From NCBI GenBank assembly GCA_004802705.1, contig SGPL01000644.1, positions 1 to 16,935 of the forward strand: a DNA stretch of 16,935 nt. Direction: 5' to 3'. This document shows positions 9,078 through 16,935 of the stretch, piece after piece. The position numbers were made by a program, and so were the translations under genes. A model generated the notes under the pieces. That model did not search any database. It had not been told where the DNA came from and saw only the letters and a program-made list of their open reading frames with translations. Numbering within the stretch: position 1 is the first letter of the stretch; each line of letters starts with the position of its first letter. Origin of the DNA: Bondarzewia mesenterica (Eukaryota > Basidiomycota > Agaricomycetes > Russulales > Bondarzewiaceae).

Positions 9078-9699
9078 CTAAGAAATGTGAGAAAATTATG
9101 TGAGCTGATGAAGCATTAATATGAGGAGCAGGCAACACAAAGATATAAAAAGAAATTATAGATCTTACAAGGGGGTGATGTCTTGAGAAGAAGAGATGAT
9201 ATTAATGGTGTTATCTCCACCTCCATCAGTAAAAGTGGTGTCATCTCTTCTAAAATAAAGTTAGCATTATTATAGAACTAGTCTCTACTGTGCAGCACTT
9301 ATCATTCAGGTGAATTATATGAAAACCTATTCCATTCCTTGTACTGATCTTTTATAGATGGATTAGACTACATCATGTTATCATGATCCAATTGAGTTTA
9401 CTTTGACTGACTGTCTTCACTACGAGACACTCATTGTCTTCTGTCAACACTAGCATGTAAGATTCATGCAATGGAAAGATAAAAATTAAGATGCATACTT
9501 CATCACTAATGAAACAAGCTCGGGTTCACCGCCATTCTTAAAATGAGATGGACTGCATTGATTACCATTTGAAATAAGAAAAAATGTATTTAAATGAACT
9601 CACAGCATTGTGTGCTGTTGGTGTGTATGAGACCTGAGTAAATATCCATGAAACAAAGCCAAAAATGCAAGTGCCACTGATAGAACTTACTCTTTAATG
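9078..9699. other. Unassigned stretch between broken gene and retrotransposon
   Basis: No family is recognised. On the minus strand an acceptor-like TTTCTTAG lies just above 9077, so upstream exons of the broken gene could be here, but none is convincing. A perfect 11-bp inverted repeat lies at 9189-9251. No LTR, polypurine tract or primer-binding site for the element beginning at 9700 can be seen. Confidence 0.4.
9189..9251. repeat. Inverted repeat with 11-bp perfect arms
   Basis: AGAAGAGATGA at 9189-9199 pairs exactly with TCATCTCTTCT at 9241-9251 across 41 bases, and weaker matching continues inward. No target duplication is evident, so it is reported only as a hairpin-forming sequence. 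Confidence 0.5.
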
Positions 9700-10400
9700 T
9701 TAGGTGACAGTCTACAATAATTTGTCACTCAATTTGCTAATGCAAACATCGCAGCAAATGCCAGGATGAAGCTGGCCTAAATCAGGCAGGGAAGGCATAC
9801 AGCTGATGACTTCATTTCTGAATTCAGAAACCTAGTATTAGAATCCAAAATCGCTGAAAGTCCTGCACTCATCAAATACTTCATGAAAGCACTAAACCCA
9901 ACAATCATAAAGAAAGTCTATTGGAAGAACCCAGCACTGGAAAAATTGATGAATGGTACAAGGATGCTGCCACTGCTAATAACTAATGGCATAAACTGCA
10001 GCCTTTCTTAGGTAGATACCACCCTGCTCAGAAGGACAAAGGAAGTTAGATACTAAGGAGAAACAAGGTGTGAGACCCCGATGCTATAGATGTGGATAGG
10101 GGAAAAGAACAGAAAGAATGGAAGGGAAAGGCAAAGGTGCATGCCATGAACACCCTCTCAGAGAAGGATAAGAAGCAGTACATGGAGAAAGGGCATTGCT
10201 TCAGATGCAGCAATATCGAGCATCAGGCTAGAGAATGCCCAGACTGGGATGTTCGTACTAGAACAATGAAAGAGAAAGGAAGAAGCAAGAAGATGATCAT
10301 AGAGGAACTCAAAAAGGTCATCAGGAAGCTCTCAGTAAAGGAAAGAGAGGCACTCACTAAATCTAGCAATGAAGATGATGAGAAGAAGGAGGATTTTTGA
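9700..10400 (+). pseudogene. gag: Gag (capsid C-terminal part plus zinc knuckle), element A
   Basis: Gag builds the particle and packages the RNA. Sequence from 9700 gives the C-terminal capsid region (ANIAANARMKLA, then TADDFISEFRNLVLES and WYKDAATA), followed by a basic linker and an intact CCHC knuckle at 10197-10238 (CFRC-SNIE-H-QARE-C), with a Lys/Glu-rich tail ending at TGA 10398-10400. The frame changes between the first part (to about 9940) and the second, most simply by loss of one A in the A-run at 9941-9945. Stops at about 9718, 9778 and 9991 and two more before 10080 can be read as CAA, CAG or CGA changed by one transition. The N-terminal half seen in the second copy (16255 onwards) is absent, so the gene is 5'-truncated. 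Confidence 0.88.
10392..10400 (+). promoter_or_regulatory. Candidate -1 frameshift site at gag-pol junction
   Basis: The gag frame ends GAT-TTT-TGA within GATTTTTGA. Pol is in the -1 frame and has no ATG until about 10427. A ribosome with tRNA-Phe on TTT (10395-10397) can re-pair on TTT at 10394-10396 and continue TTG-ACA-AGT in pol. The heptamer is not of the ideal X-XXY-YYZ form, so efficiency is unknown. A downstream structure could not be judged by eye. Confidence 0.45.
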
Positions 10401-13400
10401 CAAGTCCAAAGTTCCAGACATGGCTTTGGATGAAGGGCTGCTATGACAACTCCATTTTTGTAAAATCTATAAAAGGAGAATAACTAGAAATTGCATCATG
10501 GATATCTCAGAGTGGCATTGAAAGTATCAAAACAAAAGCAATGATAGACAGTAGAGCAATTGGAAGGTTTATTCACTGAAAAGCAGTATAAAAGTATGGG
10601 CTCAGAATAACAAGACTAAGGAATGAAATCAAAATCCAGAACGTCGACAACACAGAAAATGTCCTAGGGTGGATTAAGAAATTTATCTATCTCCGACTGC
10701 AGATCGAAAACTATGTTGAAATAATGAGGCTATATGTGTCAGATATTAGTGATGATGAAATAATCCTCGGGCTCCCTTAGTTGAGAACCCACAACCCAAC
10801 AATTGACTGGCAAAATGAGATGATTCATTTCTAAAACTGGCAATACAAGCAGTCACTTAGGAAGATCCTTCACAGCTGCAAGGCTGAGGAGAAAGTCAAT
10901 GCAACCTCTATCTCCTAGAAGTTAGCCAAAGAAGCAGGAAGGGATAAACTAAAGAAGTCAATCAAGGAATCCATCCCCACTTACTACCTAACATACAGGA
11001 GGGTTTTCGAAGGAGAAGCATTTCAATGATTTCCCCCACCTAGGACATGGGACTATAGCATTGAACTCAAACCCAGCACACCAAATGGAATATCTACAAA
11101 GATAATCCCTCTTGCATGGCATGAATAGAAGGAACTCGACCGGTTTCTGAAAGAACATCTGAAGAGAGGAATGATAAGGACTTCGAAATCCCCCTATGCA
11201 TCACTGTTCTTCTTCATAGTGAAGAAAGATGGAAAACTCTGACCCGTCCAGGACTACCAAAAGCTAAATGAATACACCATCAAAAATCAGTACCCTTTCT
11301 CCCTCAGCTCAGACATTATAGAAAGCCTAAAGGACAAATGCATATTCACCAAGATGAATGTCCATTGGGGCTATAACAATATCCGTATCAAAGAAGGAGA
11401 CCAGGAGAAAGCAGCATTCCTTATGAACTGAGGGCTGTTTGAACCAATGGTGATGTTCTTCAGCCTGACCAACTTGCCGGCAACATTTCAGACCATGATG
11501 AACGAACTTTTCAAGGATCTGATCATGGCGAGGGAAGTAATCATCTACATGGATGACATCCTGGTAGCAACCATTCACATAGAAAGGCATCGGGACCTCG
11601 TAAATGAAATACTCAGTCGACTAGTAGAGAACGACCTTTTTCTCAAGCCAGAGAAATGCACCTTCGAGGCTGAAAAGGTGGACTATTTGGAGTTTATCAT
11701 CTCCTATGACAAAATAGAGATAGACCCAATAAAAGTTGAAGGGCTTTCTAACTGGCCCATGCCTCGGAGAGTATGAGACGTCCGATCATTCCTAGGGTTT
11801 GGCAACTTCTACTGGCACTTTATCAAGGGGTATGCCCACCTTGTGCAACCCATGCATGACCTCACGAAGAAGGACATCAAGTGGCACTAGGAAGAACCTC
11901 AGCAGAAAGCATTCAATGCACTGAAAAGTGCATTCACATCCACATCAGTACTGATCTAGCCTGACACTATAAAATCATTCAGGGTTGACACGGATGCTTC
12001 GCTTACTGCCACAGGGGGAATTCTCCTACAATGGGGAAAAGATGAGCAATGGCACCTGTGTGCCTACCTGTCTAAAGGGTTTTTCCCAGCAGAATGAAAC
12101 TACGATGTCTATGATAGAGAACTACTGGCAATCATCTGAGCCTTCGAAGCATGGAGACACTTCCTAGAGGGCTCAGAGCACACTATTGAAATCCACTCAG
12201 ACCACAAAAACCTGACATTCTACAAGGACGCTCACAAACTAAACCGCTGATAGGCATGATGGGTGCTCTTTTTGACCCACTTTGACTTCGAAATTCATCA
12301 CGTTAAAGAAACAAAATGCATGCCAGATAGCCTGTCCAAGTGACCAGACTTCGATGATGGAAGATCAGACAATGAAGAACACATCCTCTTGGACCGCACA
12401 CTATTCATAACAGTACTCGCATCCAGAGAGGACTCTGTTGAAACCTCCCTAAAGGAGCGGATCAAAGGTTCGAAGGACATGGACAATGAAATTGCTCTTG
12501 CCTTAAAACTCATAAAGTCAGCTGGACCCAGGACAATGTCAAAAGGGATGGAGGAATGGAACACGGAGGATAGCCTGATCCTATTTAGGGGGCATATCTA
12601 TATCTCAAAGGACCAAGGCCTCCATCGAGAAATTGTTTGGCAGCACCATGACCCACCTACTGCGGGCCATCCAGGAGAATAGAAGACAGTGGAGAGAGTA
12701 CAGAGGGATTTTTGGTGGCCAGACATGACTGTATTCATTAAAGAATATGTCAAGGGATGTGCAGTTTGCCAAGCATCAAAGAATCAGCCCAACTGAGCAA
12801 AGGTACCAGTAATTCCCATACTGGCTGACGTCCATGCACTCCCATTCCAAGTGGTCTCGACTGATTTCATCATGGACCTACCACTGTCAAAAAGCTTTGA
12901 CTCAATATCGGCCTTTGTAGACCACGACATGTCAAAAGGCGTGGTGTTTGCCTCATGCCACAAAAGTATCACGGCAGTACAAACAGCAGACCTCTATAGG
13001 GATCAGGTATGGAGATACTACGGTCTACCAAACAAGATCATCTCAGACAGAGGACCACAGTATGCCACAAAAGTCACAAGAGAACTTTGCAAGAAGTTAG
13101 GAATAAAACAAGCAATGTCTATGGCCTATCATCCTCAAACCGACGAACAGACTGAGTGGACCAACCAGTCACTAGAACAGTTCCTACGAATTTTCTGCAA
13201 CTTTTAGGGAGATGACTGGGCAGACCTACTATCGGTAGCAGAGTTCACCCACAACTTTACCATCCATTCATCCACCAAGAAAGCACCATTCGATGTAATC
13301 ATGGGATATATCCCGTGGTCATTACCAGAGGTACTGGAAGACTCCACCCTCCTCGCTATCTCTCAAAGGCTGAAATACCTAGAAGATATTAGAAAGGACA

Positions 13401-13954
13401 CGATCGCTTCCCATCAGTTAGTGGCTCAGGTAATGGCAAGGAAGGGGCCGAAACTGGGCAAGAAGTATCAAAAGGGAGATGAAGTGTGGTTAGAAGCAAA
13501 GAACCTCACCACTACACACCCCTCAGCAAAACTCACACCTCGAAGATATGGCCCCTTCAAAGTCCTTGACATTCCATCCCCTGTAAACATCTGACTGAAG
13601 CTACCGAATGGGTGGAACATCCACCCGATATTCCATATATCTTTGATCATACTGTACACGGAAACAAATGCGCATGGCCTAAACTTCAAGAGATCAGACC
13701 CTCCTGACCTCATAGATAATGAAGAAGCATACGAGGTTGAATCACTGCTGGACTCCTGCATGTTTCACAGAAACCTTCAGTACTTAGTCTGATGGAAGGG
13801 TTACTCACCCACGGATGACAAATGGATGTTTCGAGAAGACCTTGAAGAGGATATGGCAAATGCACAAGACACCTTTGAAGAATTCCACAGAAGCCATCCA
13901 CATGCGATAAGCCCCACATCATCTCTGGCATTATTGTCCAATTGTCGAGGATGA
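10397..13954 (+). pseudogene. pol: Pol polyprotein: protease, RT, RNase H, integrase, chromodomain
   Basis: One frame of about 1185 codons carries all domains with no frameshift. The protease region has the catalytic Asp but reads DSRA instead of DSGA (10547-10558), and an LGLP-stop-LRTHNPTIDW motif near 10770. RT contains KMNVHWGYNN, FQTMMN and an intact YMDD at 11546-11557. RNase H shows VDTDAS (from 11984), DRELLAI and SDHKNL, so its acidic residues remain. Integrase has the H-H-C-C zinc finger (H near 12644 and 12668, CAVC 12758-12769), and D at 12863, D at 13046 and E at 13154, a perfect D-35-E. A chromodomain (YEVESLL...WKGYSPTDDKW) lies at 13730-13860 and would steer integration to marked chromatin. 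About 24 internal stops (13 TGA, 8 TAG, 3 TAA) make it inactive; all can come from CGA, CAG, CAA or TGG by one transition. Confidence 0.96.
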
Positions 13955-14081
13955 CAAAGACTATAAAGAGGAGGGCAAATTCCCTCTCTTTCTGCAGTTT
14001 TTGCAGTTCCATGATCAATTTCCTCCTACACCTTGCAATCCTCTAGCTAGTACTAGCAATATCAATCTTAGCCCTTTTAGT

Positions 14082-15599
14082 ATGTTATCCATTCTCAGTG
14101 CCCTTACCTCCACCTTCTCTTTCATTTCCTCCCCCACCAGCAGCCCACAGGCAACACCCTCACCCATACAGAATGAAACCTCAGAAGAACAGCAGTACCT
14201 CAACGAGGTGACCCTCGAAGAACTAAGGATGCACAATGACATAGAATATGCACCGCCCCTCTCTCCTATAACTCATAATGATGATGACATCTGAGAAGAG
14301 TTAGGACAACAAGCTGCGTAGAATGAGGCCATAGAGGAAGCAGCAGCTAAAGCCCTCGAAATCTTCGAGGTAATAGCAGAAGAAAGCTGCAGGCAGGCCA
14401 CACAGGAAGGAGCAGTAGAAGCGGACTGGGCAGAAGCAGCCTGGCAGACAATCCTGGAGGAACTAGCAGAGGTGCAGTGGGAGGCAGGCCACTAAGAGAG
14501 GGTAAGGAGGGCCTTAAAGGCCCTAGCAGCTGCAGAGGAAGTAAGTAAAACCGCGCTAGCTCTGCAAGAAGAGCTAGCCACAGGATAGGTACATATGCAA
14601 GAAGCAGTTGCTGCCCTGGAGAGAATTCCATTCCTCACAAGAGCAACGACATTCCACTCCCCCTCCCCTCACATCTTGTTCCTCACTGGCACTCCCCCCT
14701 ATGAAGATGCATCTACCAACATGTCCCTCATACCCTAAAGTCCTGCCTCCACCACTACCTACACGCACCTACTCCATCTCACGATACCATCCCCCAACTC
14801 GATCTATGCCATGCCCTCCTTCATCGAAAGGTTTAACCTGCCCATGGTCATCACAAAAATAGAGCTGACGCCAGAGGGAGTCATTCACTATAGCCACCCC
14901 ACTACAACTCTCCCAGTCCATCCCCCTCCCCTTCTCACGGATAACACCATTGCAGCTGAGAAGGACTTCCATGATGCCATCATGTCTTTAGAACAGTATG
15001 CACAGATCGAAGGAGCTCTGCACCGAATAGGCAAACCCGAGCTAACTGCAGACATCCGCTGATATCGTGCGCTAACCCTCAACATCAAAGAAGAGTGCCG
15101 CACCATTGAGCGACATGAACAATGCCGATCCCACTTTACTGTCGATAGATAGGATGTCACAGCGTGGCTCTGGGCTGCGAACGTGAGTGCCAGGCTAGAA
15201 CTCCTGGTCGTCAACTTCCCCCTCACTGGCATGGTCCCCCTTTGCCTCCTGGAGCAGGCCAGATAAGCAGACGCCATGGAAGTGGCACAAATCAGAGGTG
15301 GGGGACATCGGAGGTATGCCAAACCTCAGATAACAAAGATACCCGATGGTCGCATACAGATGGCAAAGAGGAGCACGGGAAAACCTCATAGCGAAGCTGT
15401 CCCAAGGTGTTACATCTATAACTCCCCCAAACACCTCACTAGGGCCTGCCCAAGGCACCTCTTTGACAAGGGGAAGGGACCCGCTGGCCCTTCTCGTGAC
15501 TCGAGGGGCCACCACGATGAGCGAGGGGGCACAGATGGCCCTTGCTATGACCAGGACTGGTCAGTGGATCCTGATGACTACAGTCCGCATACTGACTAG
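14082..15599 (+). pseudogene. Extra ORF downstream of pol with zinc-knuckle-like motif
   Basis: A single frame of 505 codons runs from ATG 14082 to TAG 15597-15599, between the chromodomain and the polypurine tract. It is broken only by in-frame stops (14292, 14319, 14493, 14586, 14736, 15060, 15150, 15264) with no frameshift. The frame is already open from 13911, overlapping the end of pol. Parts: a Ser/Thr/Pro-rich start; an Ala/Glu-rich, probably helical or coiled-coil region at codons 70-175; a Pro-rich stretch; a mixed helical region (SLEQYAQIEGALHRIGKP); a basic stretch; then CYIY-NSPK-H-LTRA-C at 15408-15449. That has zinc-knuckle spacing, but the second Cys is Tyr (TAT, from TGT or TGC). 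An acidic tail ends it. It has no visible transmembrane or signal segment, so it does not look env-like; nucleic-acid or particle binding is an inference. Its function is unknown to me. Confidence 0.7.
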
Positions 15600-15617
15600 A
15601 GGTCCTGTTGAGGGCAA

Positions 15618-15640
15618 CAGGAGGATAGCGGGGGGGCAGT
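15618..15640 (+). other. Polypurine tract preceding the LTR
   Basis: A purine-rich run with GGGGGGG and GGAGGATAG lies directly before TGTCATGAAC. Such tracts prime plus-strand DNA synthesis and mark the inner border of a 3' LTR. The two C and the T residues near its end are minor breaks. Confidence 0.7.
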
Positions 15641-16235
15641 TGTCATGAACGGTACCAGTACAATTTGTTTTCTTGTCTCCCTATGATTGGACGCACATTT
15701 ATCTACACTTCCAACAAGGCGGCCCGATCAGCCACGATCCCTTTACCTACCCGATCTCTCCTATCACTCACGCCCTTGTACAGTATGTAGCAATGGTCCG
15801 TGCACCACAGAAGGTGCTACTTATATGTCTCCACAGCAGCTTCTTTCTTCTCTAGCTTGATATACTTGGTCTTGTGCTCTGTATTAGCATAGACTCATGC
15901 GTAATAGAACACAGGGTACCAGCTCCTGCTTCTGACATCACCTCAGCTCGACCTTAGCCCTAGTCTAAGCATCAGAATGAACCCTCTTTACCAGAACTGC
16001 CACTATCAGGCATCAGAACTGGCTTGATGACTGTGTCAAGCCACTAGACCTAGGGCATCTTGATAACTATATCAAGCTTCCACAACTGAACCCAAACCTG
16101 AATCCAGACTAGAGACTATAGACATATCCAGTTGCACTTGAGGGTTCTTTCTAACTCAAGCAACAAAGAGCCTAAGGTAGCTAATCTTCGAAGAAGCACC
16201 AAGGGGCACTGGAGTGACAGCAGATAGCAGCGTCA
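15641..16235 (+). repeat. LTR (3' of element A, also 5' of element B)
   Basis: It starts TGTCATGAAC just after the polypurine tract. The right end is less certain: a CA at 16234-16235 followed by T and TGGTGTAGATATC is used here, giving 595 bp, while TGACA at 16215-16219 (579 bp) is the alternative and mirrors the opening TGTCA. No second copy is in the window to settle the border. It holds TATA-like stretches (ttatatgtc near 15821, gatatac near 15859) and three CTTGA/TCAAG hairpins. Gag of a second copy follows. Confidence 0.65.
16021..16164 (+). repeat. Three CTTGA/TCAAG hairpins in the LTR
   Basis: GGCTTGA-8 nt-TCAAGCC (16021-16042), CTTGAT-6 nt-ATCAAG (16059-16076) and CTTGAG-12 nt-CTCAAG (16137-16160, extended by GTTGC/GCAAC with a bulge) share the same stem core. 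The first two also match in their loops except for G-to-A differences, so they look like a duplicated unit. They could be structured RNA in R/U5 or a binding site. Confidence 0.6.
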
Positions 16236-16236
16236 T

Positions 16237-16252
16237 TGGTGTAGATATCAGC
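16237..16252 (+). other. Possible primer-binding site
   Basis: TGGTGTAGATATCAGC begins with TGG, the complement of a tRNA CCA end, one base after a CA that could end the LTR. I cannot match it to a specific tRNA by eye. Confidence 0.3.
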
Positions 16253-16254
16253 AA

Positions 16255-16935
16255 GTGTCTCAGTCTCCAAGAAGTCAATCCACCATTTCATCCACAAGCT
16301 GCCTACCACTAGGGGTCGAGATCCCCTCGGGCGGGAGATACAGTGCATCACTAAAGACATACCTTGTGAGGACACACCCAGACACCCACAAAGATGAGGA
16401 GAAGCCCATCTACCCCATCTACTATGACAACCAGCGCCACTCCTAGATATTCTGCAAAACAGAAGAACTATTACCTACCGAAATACAAAGAGGAACACCA
16501 TCATCATCATCGGCACTCCGTGCAGAAAACAGAAGGAATATACCACCCAGATCATCTAGATCCAGTAGCCTGCCTATCCTGTCCCCACAAGCAAGCATCC
16601 ACTAGGAACTTCATGACAATCCACAAGTCATTAAACCCGCCCTACCACCAGAACCAGGTCAAGGACCACCCGCACCCACACCACCCCCTCCTTCTGCCAA
16701 CACGAACCCACCGCAATCTACCCAACCACAGGTCCCCAACCCATTATTACCAAACCCACCTCCACCTCTACCTCTCCCACTGACACAAGGAATGGCGACT
16801 ACGCCATCAGCCAACAAATCAAGACCAAAGGTCAAGACTTTCTTCCCATTCAATGGACAAAGGGAAAGCTCTAGACTCTTCATCCTAGAATGCAAGGTCT
16901 ATTTTAGGGCAAAGCCAAAGGAGTTTATGGACGAT
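16255..16935 (+). pseudogene. gag: Gag N-terminal part of a second tandem copy (element B), cut by window end
   Basis: The frame opens right after the LTR (16255, GTG; no ATG there) and continues to the window edge, with TAG at 16444-16446 and 16594-16596. After a Ser/Thr-rich start comes a long Pro-rich linker (from about 16640), then an ATG at 16792 and a capsid start with KVKTFFPFNGQ, LFILECKVYF and KPKEFMDD, the typical beginning of a Ty3/gypsy Gag. It matches the part missing from element A's gag and does not overlap it, so the two are complementary pieces of the same gene type. Initiation could be at a lost ATG upstream or at 16792. Confidence 0.8.

Larger units (their letters stand above)
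9700..16235 (+). mobile_element. Ty3/gypsy (chromodomain) LTR retrotransposon, 5'-truncated
   Basis: The order gag (CCHC), protease, RT, RNase H, integrase, chromodomain, extra ORF, polypurine tract, LTR is that of a chromovirus-type Ty3/gypsy element. The first part of gag, the leader and the left LTR are missing on the 5' side. The copy cannot move by itself: gag has a frameshift and stops, pol about two dozen stops, and the protease and extra-ORF zinc motifs are altered. All domains remain collinear, so only the 5' part was lost. The LTR at the right end also heads another gag, implying a tandem copy. Confidence 0.9.

Noticed and set aside
8740..9650. Repeated 12-mer AGTAAATATCCA (about 8742 and 9637)
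   Set aside because: No extended similarity around either copy; likely chance in AT-rich DNA.
14347..14631. Leu/Pro-rich 94-residue ORF on the minus strand
   Set aside because: It is the antisense of the Ala/Glu-rich part of the plus-strand ORF, where frame continuity over 1.5 kb favours the plus strand.
14888..15322. 144-residue minus-strand ORF
   Set aside because: It lies opposite the same plus-strand ORF, with no motif and no upstream or downstream continuation; a shadow frame.
10397..15599. Reassigned stop codons (TGA as Arg, TAA/TAG as Gln) to explain long stop-interrupted frames
   Set aside because: At 10778 a TAG stands for a conserved Trp in the LGLPWL motif, not Gln, and ordinary CGA, CAG and CAA codons are also used. 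Mutation by transitions explains all cases.
16394..16783. 129-residue ORF with a His run (from CATCATCAT)
   Set aside because: It is the wrong frame over gag of element B; the correct frame leads into the capsid sequence after 16792.

Overview
The window reads as a transposon-rich, gene-poor stretch of a fungal nuclear genome, most likely a basidiomycete (Agaricomycetes). The evidence is a Ty3/gypsy element whose protease-RT-RNase H-integrase-chromodomain order and motifs match the basidiomycete type, a Helitron-style Pif1 helicase relic, and a broken gene with short introns (52 to 64 nt) of fungal form. The species cannot be told from the sequence. I found no intact host gene, no tRNA or rRNA gene and no CRISPR array.

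Layout. (1) 1-4000 is very AT-rich. It holds two decayed short reading frames (1869-2183 and 2796-2942), a degenerate repeat (3139-3295) and a possible small LTR with a TATA box (3354-3551). (2) 4074-6369, minus strand, is a heavily decayed Pif1-type helicase of the Helitron kind; its P-loop lies in a patch full of N bases. (3) 6420-9077, minus strand, holds remains of intron-containing coding sequence of unknown family. One exon is split by a clear 403-bp TIR element (a MITE with TA duplication) at 7577-7979. (4) From 9700 to the end the base composition is more balanced and the sequence is a Ty3/gypsy retrotransposon on the plus strand. It has a 5'-truncated gag, a complete but stop-riddled pol in another frame, an additional long ORF downstream of the chromodomain (14082-15599) ending in a zinc-knuckle-like motif, a polypurine tract, and an LTR starting at 15641. 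That LTR is followed at once by the start of a second gag, so two copies of the family lie head to tail around one LTR.

How the parts relate. In the retrotransposon, gag would form the particle and bind RNA, and pol would be made as a fusion by a -1 shift at the end of gag. Pol would then supply protease, reverse transcriptase, RNase H and a chromodomain integrase. The downstream ORF is the least conventional part: it is neither part of pol nor recognisably env-like. None of these frames is intact. The stops in pol and in the downstream ORF can all be reached by single transitions, without frameshifts, which points to deamination-type decay (5-methylcytosine or RIP-like).
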